From Halieaceae bacterium UBA5044 (GTDB taxonomy: Bacteria; Pseudomonadota; Gammaproteobacteria; Pseudomonadales; Halieaceae), in the NCBI GenBank assembly GCA_002416125.1, contig DIBU01000022.1, positions 124,001 to 188,000 of the forward strand: a stretch of DNA of 64,000 bases. The letters run 5' to 3'. The first letter of the stretch is position 1, and each line of letters begins with the position of its first letter. The notes under the pieces were generated by a model. That model saw only the letters and a list, made by a program, of their open reading frames with translations, made no database searches and had not been told where the DNA came from. A program made the position numbers and the translations under genes. Positions 33,480 to 42,529 of this stretch are shown here, one piece after another.

Positions 33480-34613
33480 ATGTCAAAACGCGATTATTAC
33501 GAAGTGCTCGGGGTCGAGAAAGCGGCCGACGAGAAGGACATCAAAAAGGCCTATCGACGGGTCGCCATGAAGTATCACCCGGATCGCAACCCTGACGACC
33601 CGGATGCGGACGAGAAATTCAAGGAGGCGACCGAGGCCTACGACGTTCTGATGAACGCGGAGAAGCGCGCGGCTTATGACCGCTTCGGCCACTCGGGAGT
33701 CGATCCCAGCATGGGTGGCGGCGGCTTTGGCGCAGGCGGCGGCAGCTTCAGTGATATCTTCGGGGATGTGTTCGGCGACATCTTTGGTGGCGGCGGGGGC
33801 CGTGGACGCGGAGGGCCACAACGCGGCTCAGACCTGCGCTACACGCTGGATATTTCGCTGGAAGACGCCGTAAAGGGCACTACCGTGGAAATCAGGGTGC
33901 CCACGCTGGCCACCTGTGACGAGTGTGACGGCTCCGGTGCGCGAAAAGGCAGCTCACCGGTGAATTGCACTACCTGTGGCGGCATTGGCCAGGTGCGCAT
34001 GCAGCAGGGCTTTTTCCAGGTGCAGCAGACCTGCCCGACGTGCCGCGGCCGCGGCAAGATGATTTCCGACCCCTGCGGCAAGTGCCACGGTCAGGGGCGC
34101 GTAGAGAAGCGCAAGACACTGTCGGTGAAAGTGCCCCCGGGTGTGGATACCGGCGATCGTATTCGCCTGTCCGGTGAGGGCGAGGCCGGTCCCGACGGGG
34201 GGCCGCCCGGCGATCTTTTTGTGCAGATGTCGGTACGACAGCACCCCATTTTCGAGCGCGATGGCAAGAATCTGTACTGCGAAGTGCCCATTACCTTTGT
34301 GGACGCTGCGCTGGGAGGAGAGCTGGAGGTGCCTACCCTGGATGGTCGGGTAAAGCTGAAAATTCCCGCCGAAACACAGACCGGCAAGCTGTTCCGACTG
34401 CGCGGCAAGGGCGTAAAGCCGGTGCGTGGTGGGGCGGTCGGCGACCTCCTGTGCCGTGCCGTGGTGGAAACCCCGGTCAACCTGAACAAGAAACAGAAGG
34501 AACTGCTGCGGGAGTTCCAGGATAGCCTCGGCCAGGGCGGTGATGCGCAGTCGCCGCGCCAGACCAGCTGGTTCGAGGGTGTGAAGGCCTTTTTCGACGA
34601 TATGAAGCCATGA
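33480..34613 (+). CDS. dnaJ: Co-chaperone DnaJ (Hsp40)
   Basis: DnaJ stimulates the DnaK ATPase and delivers substrates. The 377-residue protein has the J domain with HPD at 32-34, a Gly-Phe-rich stretch (about 75-115), four CxxCxGxG zinc motifs (CDECDGSG, CTTCGGIG, CPTCRGRG, CGKCHGQG) and the C-terminal substrate domain. ATG 33480 (MSKRDYYEVLGV) is the family start. Its end overlaps dapB by 4 bases (ATGA). Confidence 0.98.
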   Translation: MSKRDYYEVLGVEKAADEKDIKKAYRRVAMKYHPDRNPDDPDADEKFKEATEAYDVLMNAEKRAAYDRFGHSGVDPSMGGGGFGAGGGSFSDIFGDVFGDIFGGGGGRGRGGPQRGSDLRYTLDISLEDAVKGTTVEIRVPTLATCDECDGSGARKGSSPVNCTTCGGIGQVRMQQGFFQVQQTCPTCRGRGKMISDPCGKCHGQGRVEKRKTLSVKVPPGVDTGDRIRLSGEGEAGPDGGPPGDLFVQMSVRQHPIFERDGKNLYCEVPITFVDAALGGELEVPTLDGRVKLKIPAETQTGKLFRLRGKGVKPVRGGAVGDLLCRAVVETPVNLNKKQKELLREFQDSLGQGGDAQSPRQTSWFEGVKAFFDDMKP

Positions 34614-35413
34614 CGACACGAGTGGGAATCACCGGTGCGGGTGGGCGTATGGGCCGCACCCTGATCGAAACCATCGCCCAGCAGCCGGGACTGCAGCTGG
34701 CCGCTGCGGTAGAGCAGCCGGACAGCAGCCTGATCGGTGCAGACGCCGGCGAACTGGCCGGCCTCGGCAAGCTGGGTGTGCCGGTCTCTGCCGCACTTGC
34801 CGATGTCATAGAGGACATCGACGTACTGATCGACTTTACGGTGCCTGCGGCCACGCTGGCCAATCTGGAGACCTGTGCCCGGGCAGGCAAGGCCATGGTG
34901 ATCGGCACCACGGGCTTCACGGCGGATCAGGATCAGCTGATCAAGCAGGCTGCGGGTAAGATTCCGGTCTGCAAAGCTTCCAATTTCAGCACCGGCGTGA
35001 ACCTGTGCTTCAAGCTGCTGGATATGGCTGCGCGTGTTCTGGGTGATGATGTCGATATCGAGATTGTTGAGGCCCATCACCGGCACAAAATCGACGCGCC
35101 CTCGGGTACGGCACTGTCCATGGGCGGTGTCGTAGCCAATGCCCTGGGTCGCGACCTTGCCGAAGTGGCGGTGTATGGCCGGGAGGGCCAGACGGGCGCG
35201 CGCAAGCGCGACACGATCGGCTTCGCCACCGTACGCGCCGGCGACATTGTGGGGGACCACACCGTAATTTTTGCCGCCGATGGTGAACGGGTTGAAATAA
35301 CCCACAAGGCCTCCAGCCGCATGTCTTTTGCCCGCGGCGCGGTACGCGCGGCGGGATGGCTGGTGGGCCGGGAGCCGCGGCTGTATGACATGCAGGACGT
35401 TTTGGGGTTGTAA
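34610..35413 (+). CDS. dapB: 4-hydroxy-tetrahydrodipicolinate reductase DapB
   Basis: This enzyme acts in lysine and diaminopimelate synthesis, reducing HTPA with NAD(P)H. The 267-residue protein has the nucleotide motif GITGAGGRMGRTL at the N-terminus and the active-site block EAHHRHKIDAPSGTAL near residue 155. It is translationally coupled to dnaJ, the same order as in Pseudomonas. Confidence 0.97.
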   Translation: MTTRVGITGAGGRMGRTLIETIAQQPGLQLAAAVEQPDSSLIGADAGELAGLGKLGVPVSAALADVIEDIDVLIDFTVPAATLANLETCARAGKAMVIGTTGFTADQDQLIKQAAGKIPVCKASNFSTGVNLCFKLLDMAARVLGDDVDIEIVEAHHRHKIDAPSGTALSMGGVVANALGRDLAEVAVYGREGQTGARKRDTIGFATVRAGDIVGDHTVIFAADGERVEITHKASSRMSFARGAVRAAGWLVGREPRLYDMQDVLGL

Positions 35414-35449
35414 GCCGGCCCCCTCACCCCATGCACGAGAGGAAAGCGT

Positions 35450-36304
35450 GTGACAGAGTGTATTGTCAACATTGATGAGAGCAACGCAGCGGCCCTGCTG
35501 ATCGAGGAATCCCATCGGCGGCCGGTGGTCGTCGACTTCTGGGCCGACTGGTGCGGACCCTGCAAGAGCCTGATGCCGGTGCTGGAAAAACTGGCCAATG
35601 AGTACGCGGGCGCGTTCCTGCTGGCCAAGGTAAATGCCGATGAGCAGCCCATGATCTCCCAGCAATTCGGGGTGCGCAGCCTGCCAACCGTGATGGTGAT
35701 GCAGGGCGGTCAACCGGTGGACGGATTTGTCGGTGCGCAGTCCGAGGCGCAGGTGCGCGAGCTGCTGGAAAAGTACCTGCCCAAGCCCTGGGACGGCCTG
35801 CTGGAACAGGGTCAGGCGTTTATGGCGCAGGGCGATTTCAGCTCCGCCCTGGGGCCGCTGCGGCAGGCTTTCGAGGATTCCGGGCAGCGCCATGACATTA
35901 CCCTTGCGTACGCCCATGCCCTGCTTGAGTGCAACCGGCTGGATGATGCACAGGCGGTGCTCGACACCGTGCGCATGGCTGACCAGGACCCCGCGTGGGA
36001 GCAGCTGGTTGCCCAGTTGAAGCTCAAGCGTGAGGCCGCTGTCACACCCGAGATGGCCGCGCTCGAGGAGCGCCTGGAGGCGGAACCGGGCAACCATTAC
36101 GTGCGCCACCAGTTGGCCGTGCAGTACACCAATGCCGGTTACTTCCGCGAGGCGCTGGAACACCTGATCACTATCCTGCGCCAGGACCTCAACCATGCCG
36201 ACGGGGCGACCAAAAAGGCGCTGATCGATACCATCGCAAGCCTGGGCAAGAGCGACCCGCTGGCGGCGGAGTATCAACGCAAGCTCTATAGCCTGCTGTA
36301 CTGA
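35450..36304 (+). CDS. cnoX: Thioredoxin-TPR chaperedoxin CnoX (YbbN-like)
   Basis: CnoX protects proteins from oxidative (hypochlorous acid) damage and hands them to GroEL or DnaK. The 284-residue protein has a thioredoxin domain (1-110) with an intact WCGPC active site, unlike E. coli CnoX, which lacks the redox pair. C-terminal TPR-like repeats follow (about 115-284). GTG 35450 follows GAGAGGAAAG. Standing right after dnaK-dnaJ-dapB, it probably shares the chaperone role. Confidence 0.9.
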   Translation: MTECIVNIDESNAAALLIEESHRRPVVVDFWADWCGPCKSLMPVLEKLANEYAGAFLLAKVNADEQPMISQQFGVRSLPTVMVMQGGQPVDGFVGAQSEAQVRELLEKYLPKPWDGLLEQGQAFMAQGDFSSALGPLRQAFEDSGQRHDITLAYAHALLECNRLDDAQAVLDTVRMADQDPAWEQLVAQLKLKREAAVTPEMAALEERLEAEPGNHYVRHQLAVQYTNAGYFREALEHLITILRQDLNHADGATKKALIDTIASLGKSDPLAAEYQRKLYSLLY

Positions 36305-36413
36305 GCCGCCCCGCTGCGGGCACCGGGCGCGCTCAGGTGCTTGTGTTGCGGTGCGGTAATCGTTAAGGTGCATGCCCTGGCGATGAAAAACATACTCCAA
36401 GGTCAAACCCGTT

Positions 36414-38198
36414 ATGGCGCGTACCCATAATATGGCCCCGATGCAGCGTCTGCGCCACTTGCGCAGCAGTCTCGTTGCGGTTGCGTTACTTGCCTTGCTG
36501 GCTTGTTCGGAGCCGCCAGCACCCGCGGAAGTGCCAGTGGCCGGCAGTGCCGAGCTTGAGGCCCACTCTGCGGAGTTTCGCCGGGATATCATCGAAGTGG
36601 TGCCGGGTATTCATGTCGCCATCGGGTACGCGTTGGCCAACGTCATCCTGATTGAAGGCGATGACGGCGTCATCATTGTCGATACCACGGAATCCCTACA
36701 GGCCGCGCGCGCGGTCAAAGCTGAATTCGACCGGATCACCGACAAGCCGGTGAGCGCGATTATCTACACCCACAACCACACCGACCATATTTTTGGCGCT
36801 GAGGCGTTTGCCGAGGGGCGCGATGTCCCTGTCTATGCCCACAAGACCACCTGGAGTCATATCGAGCGCATCATGAATGTGTTGCGCCCGGTCATCGAGA
36901 CCCGCTCCTTCCACATGTTCGGGAACTATCTGGCGGCGGGTGGAGAGCGTATCGTCAACGATGGCATCGGACCGGCACTGGCGCACAGCACAAGCGGTGA
37001 GGGTGATATTTATGGGTTGCTGCCGCCTACCCACACGGTTGATGAGCGCCTGGAGATCACCATCGCGGGCCGGCGCCTGGTACTGATGCACGCCCCCGGC
37101 GAGACCGACGACCAGCTGCTGGTCTGGCTCCCCGAGGAGCGTGTGCTGCTGCCCGGCGACAACGTCTACAAGGCCTTTCCCAATCTCTATACCATTCGCG
37201 GTACGCGCTACCGCGATGTCATGCAGTGGGCCGACAGCGTGCGTCTCATACGTTCGCTGGGGGCTGAACATCTGGTCCCCAGCCATACCCGTCCCGTGTC
37301 CGGGGCCGCAGAGATCGATGACATCCTCGAGGCTTATGGCGATGCGATCCAGTTTGTGCACGACCAGACCGTGCGCGGTATGAATCAGGGGCTGGATGCG
37401 GACGCGCTTGCGCGGCGGGTTGCACTGCCGGCGGAATTGGCGGCACACCCCTGGCTGCAACCGTTTTATGGCACCGTAGCCTGGTCGGTGCGGGCGATCT
37501 ACAGCGGCTACCTGGGTTGGTACCAGGGCGATAGCAGCACACTCTTTCCCACGGCGGCGGGTACGCGCGCGCAGCGCCTGCTGGCGCTTGCCGGAGGGGC
37601 GTCTGCGGTGCTGGCCGAAGCCCAGGCGCAGCTGTCGGTTGATCCGCAGTGGGCGGCAGAGCTCGCCGATCTGGTGCTGGAGGGCAGTCCCGATTCTGTA
37701 CCGGTTGCCGCTGAGCTGAAGGCGCGTGCGCTGCGTATGCTGGCAGTGAACACACCCAACCCCAACGCTCGCAACTGGTATCTCACCGACGCGTTGGAGC
37801 TCGAGGGGCGCATCACGACCGGGCCTTCCCCCATCAGTGCGGAGCGTGTCGCGTTCGCCGGGGCTTTCCCGGTGGCGGGGGTGCTGCGCAGCATGGCGGT
37901 AAACCTGGATCCAGAGCGCAGTGCAGGCGTGGATGAGCGCGTCGTGTTTGTTTTCCCTGATCAGGACGCTCGCTATGCCGTGCACGTGCGTCACCAGATT
38001 GCGGTCATTGAGCCGCTGGAGGCAGTACCCGAAGACGAGAGTCTGGTGGTGACAGTGGCAGCCACGGAGTGGTTGGGGTTGCTGGCCGGTCAGCGGAGTT
38101 TTCCGGTCGCGTTGGCCGACGGCACGATCAAGGTGTCCGGCGGACTGGCGGACACTGTCCGTTTATTGCGTTTCCTGGCGCTGTTTCGCCAGGAGTAA
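36414..38198 (+). CDS. Alkylsulfatase-like metallo-beta-lactamase-fold lipoprotein
   Basis: The 594-residue protein has a lipoprotein signal peptide (lipobox LLAC, Cys31 from this start) and an MBL-fold domain with the dizinc motif THNHTDH (119-125), HAPGETDDQLLVW and PGDNVYKAFPNLY. It continues with the alkylsulfatase dimerisation region (VAWSVRAIYSGYLGWYQGDSSTLFP) and an SCP2-like C-terminal domain. This is the SdsA1/BDS1 architecture, whose members release sulfate from alkyl sulfates such as SDS. The lipid anchor is unusual for that family. MAP at residue 8 or MQR at residue 10 are equally possible starts, as no clear ribosome site is seen. Confidence 0.9.
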   Translation: MARTHNMAPMQRLRHLRSSLVAVALLALLACSEPPAPAEVPVAGSAELEAHSAEFRRDIIEVVPGIHVAIGYALANVILIEGDDGVIIVDTTESLQAARAVKAEFDRITDKPVSAIIYTHNHTDHIFGAEAFAEGRDVPVYAHKTTWSHIERIMNVLRPVIETRSFHMFGNYLAAGGERIVNDGIGPALAHSTSGEGDIYGLLPPTHTVDERLEITIAGRRLVLMHAPGETDDQLLVWLPEERVLLPGDNVYKAFPNLYTIRGTRYRDVMQWADSVRLIRSLGAEHLVPSHTRPVSGAAEIDDILEAYGDAIQFVHDQTVRGMNQGLDADALARRVALPAELAAHPWLQPFYGTVAWSVRAIYSGYLGWYQGDSSTLFPTAAGTRAQRLLALAGGASAVLAEAQAQLSVDPQWAAELADLVLEGSPDSVPVAAELKARALRMLAVNTPNPNARNWYLTDALELEGRITTGPSPISAERVAFAGAFPVAGVLRSMAVNLDPERSAGVDERVVFVFPDQDARYAVHVRHQIAVIEPLEAVPEDESLVVTVAATEWLGLLAGQRSFPVALADGTIKVSGGLADTVRLLRFLALFRQE

Positions 38199-38205
38199 AT
38201 TTATC

Positions 38206-38222
38206 GAGACCCACCGGGTCTC
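38206..38222 (+). repeat. Short perfect hairpin before the acyl-CoA dehydrogenase genes
   Basis: GAGACCC (38206-38212) and GGGTCTC (38216-38222) make a perfect 7-base stem around ACC, 8 bases after the alkylsulfatase-like stop. It has no T tail; it may be a weak terminator or mRNA end. Confidence 0.4.
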
Positions 38223-38247
38223 CCTAGATCAAACAAGAGGTAGCCAC

Positions 38248-39426
38248 GTGGATACAAGTTTTGCTCCCGAAGATCTCGCGTTTCGCGACGAAGTGCGTGC
38301 ATTTTTCGCTGAAGCCTACGACAGCGAACTGCAGGCACGACTGAACAACCTGGAAACGTTCAAGGAAGCGGTTATTGACTGGCAAAAGCGCCTGTACAAA
38401 AAAGGCTGGATTGCTCCAGGTTGGCCCAAGGAGTACGGCGGTACAGGTTGGAACGCCACACAGAAATTCATTTACGAAACCGAGCGCAGCGCCGCCGGCA
38501 TCCGCGACGTGATTCCCTTTGGCCTCAACATGGTTGGCCCGGTGATCTACGCCTTCGGCAACGAGGAGCAGAAGGCGCGCTTCCTCCCCGGCATTCTGCA
38601 AAGCGACGACTGGTGGTGCCAGGGATACTCAGAGCCGGGTGCCGGCTCCGACCTCGCCTCGCTGAAAACACGGGCGGTTCGTGAGGGTGACGAGTACGTG
38701 GTCACCGGGGCCAAGATCTGGACCAGCTACGCGCAATACGCCGACTGGATATTCTGCCTGGTGCGCACCAGCAATGAAGGCAAGAAGCAGAATGGCATCA
38801 GCTTCCTGCTGATCGACATGAAGTCGCCGGGCATCAAGGTTAACCCCATTGTATCCATTGATAATCACCACAGCCTGAACGAGGTGGAGTTCAACGAGGT
38901 CCGGGTGCCCGTTGCCAACCTGATTGGCGAGCAGGATAAGGGCTGGACCTACGCCAAGGCCCTGCTGGCCCACGAGCGTACGGCCATCGCAGGCGTTGCC
39001 GACAGCAAGCGCAGCCTGGCCGAGACCCGCGCATTTGCCGAGCGTGAAGTGAATGGCGGCAAATCCCTGCTGAGTGATCCGCTGTTCCAGAAGCGCCTGT
39101 CCGACATTGAAATTGAGCTGATGGCCCTGGAGTTCACCGAACTGCGCGTACTGGCCACCGTGGCGGCCGGCGGCGCGCCCGGCGCGGAATCCTCAATGCT
39201 GAAAATCAAGGGCACGGAAATGCAGCAGGCAGTGCAGGAGCTGCGCATGGAAGTGGCGGCCTACTACCAGGGCGTACTGCCCAACGACCTCACTCCGGAG
39301 CAGTTGGGGCATGACTTCGGCTCCCAGGCTCGCCAGACCTACATGTATGGTCGTGCATCGACCATCTACGGCGGCTCGAACGAGGTGCAAAAGAACATCA
39401 TCGCCAAGGCCGTACTCGGTCTTTAA
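38248..39426 (+). CDS. Acyl-CoA dehydrogenase, first of a pair
   Basis: A flavoprotein that introduces the alpha-beta double bond into an acyl-CoA. The 392-residue protein shows the FAD-binding block QGYSEPGAGSDLASLKTRA and the C-terminal YGRASTIYGGSNEVQKNIIAKAVLGL (split at residues 367-392). At the place of the usual IYEGT catalytic Glu it has IYGGS. GTG 38248 follows AAGAGG by 7 bases. It is followed 27 bases later by a second, divergent acyl-CoA dehydrogenase, a pairing seen in heteromeric (alpha2beta2) steroid and cholate side-chain dehydrogenases. Confidence 0.94.
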   Translation: MDTSFAPEDLAFRDEVRAFFAEAYDSELQARLNNLETFKEAVIDWQKRLYKKGWIAPGWPKEYGGTGWNATQKFIYETERSAAGIRDVIPFGLNMVGPVIYAFGNEEQKARFLPGILQSDDWWCQGYSEPGAGSDLASLKTRAVREGDEYVVTGAKIWTSYAQYADWIFCLVRTSNEGKKQNGISFLLIDMKSPGIKVNPIVSIDNHHSLNEVEFNEVRVPVANLIGEQDKGWTYAKALLAHERTAIAGVADSKRSLAETRAFAEREVNGGKSLLSDPLFQKRLSDIEIELMALEFTELRVLATVAAGGAPGAESSMLKIKGTEMQQAVQELRMEVAAYYQGVLPNDLTPEQLGHDFGSQARQTYMYGRASTIYGGSNEVQKNIIAKAVLGL

Positions 39427-39453
39427 ACCCGGATTGTTGGAGAGGACAGAGCA

Positions 39454-40593
39454 ATGAATTTCGAGTTTACAGAAGAACAGGGCATGCTCCGGGACAGCGT
39501 GGCGCGCTTTGTGCAGGACAGTTACGACTTTGATACGCGGTGCAAAATTGCCGCCAGCGATGAGGGCATGAGCCGCGAAAACTGGCAGACCTTCGCCGAG
39601 CTGGGCTGGCTGTCAGTACCCTTCGCCGAATCCCACGGCGGTTTTGGCGGTGGACCGGTGGACACCATGGTGATGATGGAGGAGTTCGGCAAGGGCATTG
39701 TGCTGGAACCCTACCTGGCTACCGTGCTCCTGTTCGGTGGTTTGTTGCAGCGCGGTGGCAGCGTGGAGCAACAGGCAGAGCTGATCCCGCGCATCATTGA
39801 AGGTAGCTGCCTGGGTGCATTCGCCTATCTGGAGCGCCAGAGCCGCCACGCGATCACGGACATCAAGACCACGGCAGCCGTCGAGGGTGACCAGCTGGTG
39901 CTCAACGGTGAGAAAGTTGTGGTCTTCAACGGCGCCAGCGCTGACCAGCTTATCGTTGCGGCTCGCAGCAGCGGGGAGCAGAGCGACGAGGACGGCATTA
40001 CCCTGGTGCTGGTGCCCGCAGATGCTGCAGGGGTGGAGCGCACGGCCTACCGGATGATGGACGGTCAGGTGGTGGCCAATATCACTTTCACGGACGTACG
40101 CGTGCCAGTGGCGGATATCGTCGGTGAAGCGGGTGAAGGGTATGCCGTGATGAGTCCGGTGATCACCCGGGCCAACGTGGCGCTGGCTGCCGAAGCGTTG
40201 GGTATCATGGGGCAGTTGAACGCCAAGACGCTGGAGTACACGAAAACGCGCAAGCAGTTCGACGTTCCTATCGGCAGTTTTCAGGCCCTGCAGCATCGCA
40301 TGGTGGACACGTTCATGGCCTACGAGCAGGTCAAGTCGCTGCTGTACCGTGCGGTTTGCGAGCTGGATGGCGAGGGTGACGATACCGCTGCCTGTGTACA
40401 CGCACTGAAGGTGCTGGTCGATCGCAACGGCAAGAAGATATTCGGTGAGGCGATACAGTTGCACGGCGGCATGGGGATCACCGATGAGCTGGATATTGGT
40501 CACTACGCCAAGCGCTTGATGATGATCAACACCACCTTTGGCAATGGTGACTATCATCAGGCAAAGTTCAACGAACTGCGCTACAGTGCCTGA
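39454..40593 (+). CDS. Acyl-CoA dehydrogenase, second of a pair
   Basis: The 379-residue protein belongs to the same superfamily as its neighbour but is divergent. It has DSVARFVQDSYDFD near the N-terminus, the flexible LERQSRHAITDIKTTA instead of the canonical GxGSD block, and QLHGGMGITDELDIGHYAKRL near the C-terminus. The IYEGT Glu is missing here as well (NTTFGNGDY). It probably forms an alpha2beta2 complex with the first protein, only one of them supplying the base and a complete FAD site. GGAGAGGA precedes the ATG. Confidence 0.92.
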   Translation: MNFEFTEEQGMLRDSVARFVQDSYDFDTRCKIAASDEGMSRENWQTFAELGWLSVPFAESHGGFGGGPVDTMVMMEEFGKGIVLEPYLATVLLFGGLLQRGGSVEQQAELIPRIIEGSCLGAFAYLERQSRHAITDIKTTAAVEGDQLVLNGEKVVVFNGASADQLIVAARSSGEQSDEDGITLVLVPADAAGVERTAYRMMDGQVVANITFTDVRVPVADIVGEAGEGYAVMSPVITRANVALAAEALGIMGQLNAKTLEYTKTRKQFDVPIGSFQALQHRMVDTFMAYEQVKSLLYRAVCELDGEGDDTAACVHALKVLVDRNGKKIFGEAIQLHGGMGITDELDIGHYAKRLMMINTTFGNGDYHQAKFNELRYSA

Positions 40594-40609
40594 AGCCAAA
40601 TAGAACGGT

Positions 40610-40647
40610 GCCCGGGGCGCCGCACGGTATGAGTGCGGTGTCCGGGC
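40610..40647 (+). repeat. Long two-part hairpin before the F420-type oxidoreductase
   Basis: GCCCGG (40610-40615) pairs with CCGGGC (40642-40647) and, inside it, GCCGCAC (40619-40625) pairs with GTGCGGT (40633-40639, one G-U), with a small internal loop. There is no T run. It is the largest hairpin seen within a coding cluster here and may end or process the acyl-CoA dehydrogenase message. Confidence 0.5.
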
Positions 40648-40683
40648 GGCAGCCGTTTCGATCATGAACCGGGAGAACACATC

Positions 40684-41724
40684 ATGAAACTGGGTATATT
40701 GCTGGGCTACTCTGGCAAACAGATCAACATCCCGCTGGACCTGATTCACCGTGCGGAAGCCATGGGTTACGACTCTGTATGGACCGCCGAGGCCTATGGC
40801 AACGATGCCGTGACGGCCGCTACCTGGGTGTTGGCACAGACCAGCAAGATCCGCGTGGGTACTGCCATCATGCAGATGCCCGCAAGAACACCTGCGATGT
40901 GCGCGATGACGGCCATGTCGCTCGACCAGTTGTCGGGTGGCCGCTTTATTGTCGGCCTGGGCGCTTCCGGTCCCCAGGTGGTGGAAGGCTGGCACGGCGT
41001 ACCTTACGGCAAGCCAGTGACCCGCACCCGTGAGTACATCCAGATCATGCGCAAGATCATGGCGCGTGAAGGCCCCGTGGAGTTTGACGGGGATATGTAT
41101 CAGCTGCCCAATACGGGCCCGGGCACAACGGGCTTGGGCAAGCCCCTGAAATCGATTCTTGAGGGCAATCCCAACATCCCCATCTACACGGCATCAATTA
41201 CACCGGCAGGCCTGCGCTGTGCGGGCGAAGTGGCGGACGGCGTGTTCCCGGTGTGGATGGACCCCGACAAATTCAGCATCCTCGGCGACCACATCCAGAA
41301 GGGTTTTGACATTGCGGGCAACGGCAAGAGTCTCGCCGACTTCGATATCGCGCCGTTTGTCTCGGTGGCGGTGAACGATGACCTCAAGGCCGCCTATGAT
41401 TCGCTGCGCCCCTGGCTTGCGCTGTACATTGGTGGCATGGGGGCGAAGGGCAAGAACTTCTACACGGATTACGCGACTCGCGCTGGTTACGGAGAGGTGG
41501 CCGAACGTATTCAGGATCTCTATCTTTCGGGCAAGAAGGCCGAGGCAGAGGCATTGGTGCCAGACCAGTTGCTCGATGAGGTCGCCCTGGTCGGGCCCCG
41601 GGAGCGCATTGTTGAACGCCTGTCGAGCTGGAAGGCGGCGGCGTCCCGCGGCGAAGTGGGCACCATGCTGCTGGGTGTGCACGACCCGGACGTGCTCGAG
41701 TTTTTCGCCAAGGAGCTGCTGTAG
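40684..41724 (+). CDS. Luciferase-like (LLM class) F420-dependent oxidoreductase
   Basis: The 346-residue protein is a luciferase-like TIM barrel of the F420-dependent type: YDSVWTAEAYGNDAVTAATWVLAQTSKIRVGTAI near residue 30, SGGRFIVGLGASGPQVVEGWHG near 80 and PIYTASITPAGLRCAGEVADGVFP near 160. It resembles the actinobacterial LLM group more than FMN-dependent luciferases, so cofactor F420 is likely but not proven. ATG 40684 follows GGGAG. It is followed by an SDR whose start overlaps its stop by one base. Confidence 0.88.
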   Translation: MKLGILLGYSGKQINIPLDLIHRAEAMGYDSVWTAEAYGNDAVTAATWVLAQTSKIRVGTAIMQMPARTPAMCAMTAMSLDQLSGGRFIVGLGASGPQVVEGWHGVPYGKPVTRTREYIQIMRKIMAREGPVEFDGDMYQLPNTGPGTTGLGKPLKSILEGNPNIPIYTASITPAGLRCAGEVADGVFPVWMDPDKFSILGDHIQKGFDIAGNGKSLADFDIAPFVSVAVNDDLKAAYDSLRPWLALYIGGMGAKGKNFYTDYATRAGYGEVAERIQDLYLSGKKAEAEALVPDQLLDEVALVGPRERIVERLSSWKAAASRGEVGTMLLGVHDPDVLEFFAKELL

Positions 41725-42515
41725 TGCAGGTGAGCGGTGGCGTCGTCATCGTCACGGGCGGTGGCAACGGCATCGGCAAGGCCCTGTGCACACGCTTCCA
41801 TCGTGAAGGCACTCGGAAGGTGGTGGTCGCGGATCTGCACGCAGCTGATGCCAAGGCAGTCGCCGCGCTGGTGGACGGCGATGCCTATGCACTTGATGTG
41901 CGCGATGAAGCCGCGTTGAAGTCCATGGTCGACGAGGTTACAGACAAGTACGGCCATATCGACCTGTTCTGCAGTAATGCGGGCATCATCGCCGGTGACG
42001 GTGAGCCCTGGTGGGCGACCTCGGCGCCGAACGAGACCTGGCAAGCCATGTGGGAGATCCACGTTATGGCCCATGTGTACGCCGCGCGCGCCTGCCTGCC
42101 CGGAATGTTGGCCCGCGGGCAGGGCTACCTGCTGAATACCGTGTCCGCTGCTGGCTTGCTGAACCAGGTGGGCGACGCAGCCTATTCGACGACCAAACAC
42201 GCGGCCATCGGATTTGCCGAGGCCCTTGCAATCACCCACGGCGACGATGGCATCAAGGTGTCTGCGCTTTGCCCACAGGCCGTGGCCACACAGATGATCG
42301 GCAGCGTGGAGGAGGGCGGTACCGCAGGTGTCGACGGCATTCTGACGCCGGATGAAGTGGCGGAAGCGGTTGTCGAAGGCCTGGCCGCAGAGCGCTTCCT
42401 GATTCTCCCTCATCCCCAGGTGGCCGATTACCGGGCTCACAAGGCAGCCGATTACGACCGTTGGTTGGGCGGTATGCGCAAGCTGCGCCGGCGCTTCGGC
42501 AACCCCAACCTGTAG
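41724..42515 (+). CDS. Short-chain dehydrogenase/reductase (acyl-CoA cluster)
   Basis: The 263-residue protein has TGGGNGIG (11-18), SNAG in place of NNAG, and the active-site YSTTK. GTG 41724 overlaps the LLM stop TAG by one base and has AAGGAG upstream, so it is co-translated. It probably handles a hydroxyacyl or ketone intermediate of the same pathway. aceK starts 15 bases after it. Confidence 0.92.
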   Translation: MQVSGGVVIVTGGGNGIGKALCTRFHREGTRKVVVADLHAADAKAVAALVDGDAYALDVRDEAALKSMVDEVTDKYGHIDLFCSNAGIIAGDGEPWWATSAPNETWQAMWEIHVMAHVYAARACLPGMLARGQGYLLNTVSAAGLLNQVGDAAYSTTKHAAIGFAEALAITHGDDGIKVSALCPQAVATQMIGSVEEGGTAGVDGILTPDEVAEAVVEGLAAERFLILPHPQVADYRAHKAADYDRWLGGMRKLRRRFGNPNL

Positions 42516-42529
42516 GTGGCGACGGCGAA

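Noticed and set aside
34091..36592. A minus-strand frame of 833 residues opposite dnaJ, dapB and cnoX.
   Set aside because: It is antisense to three certain genes and its translation shows no domain. Such frames are common in GC-rich DNA.
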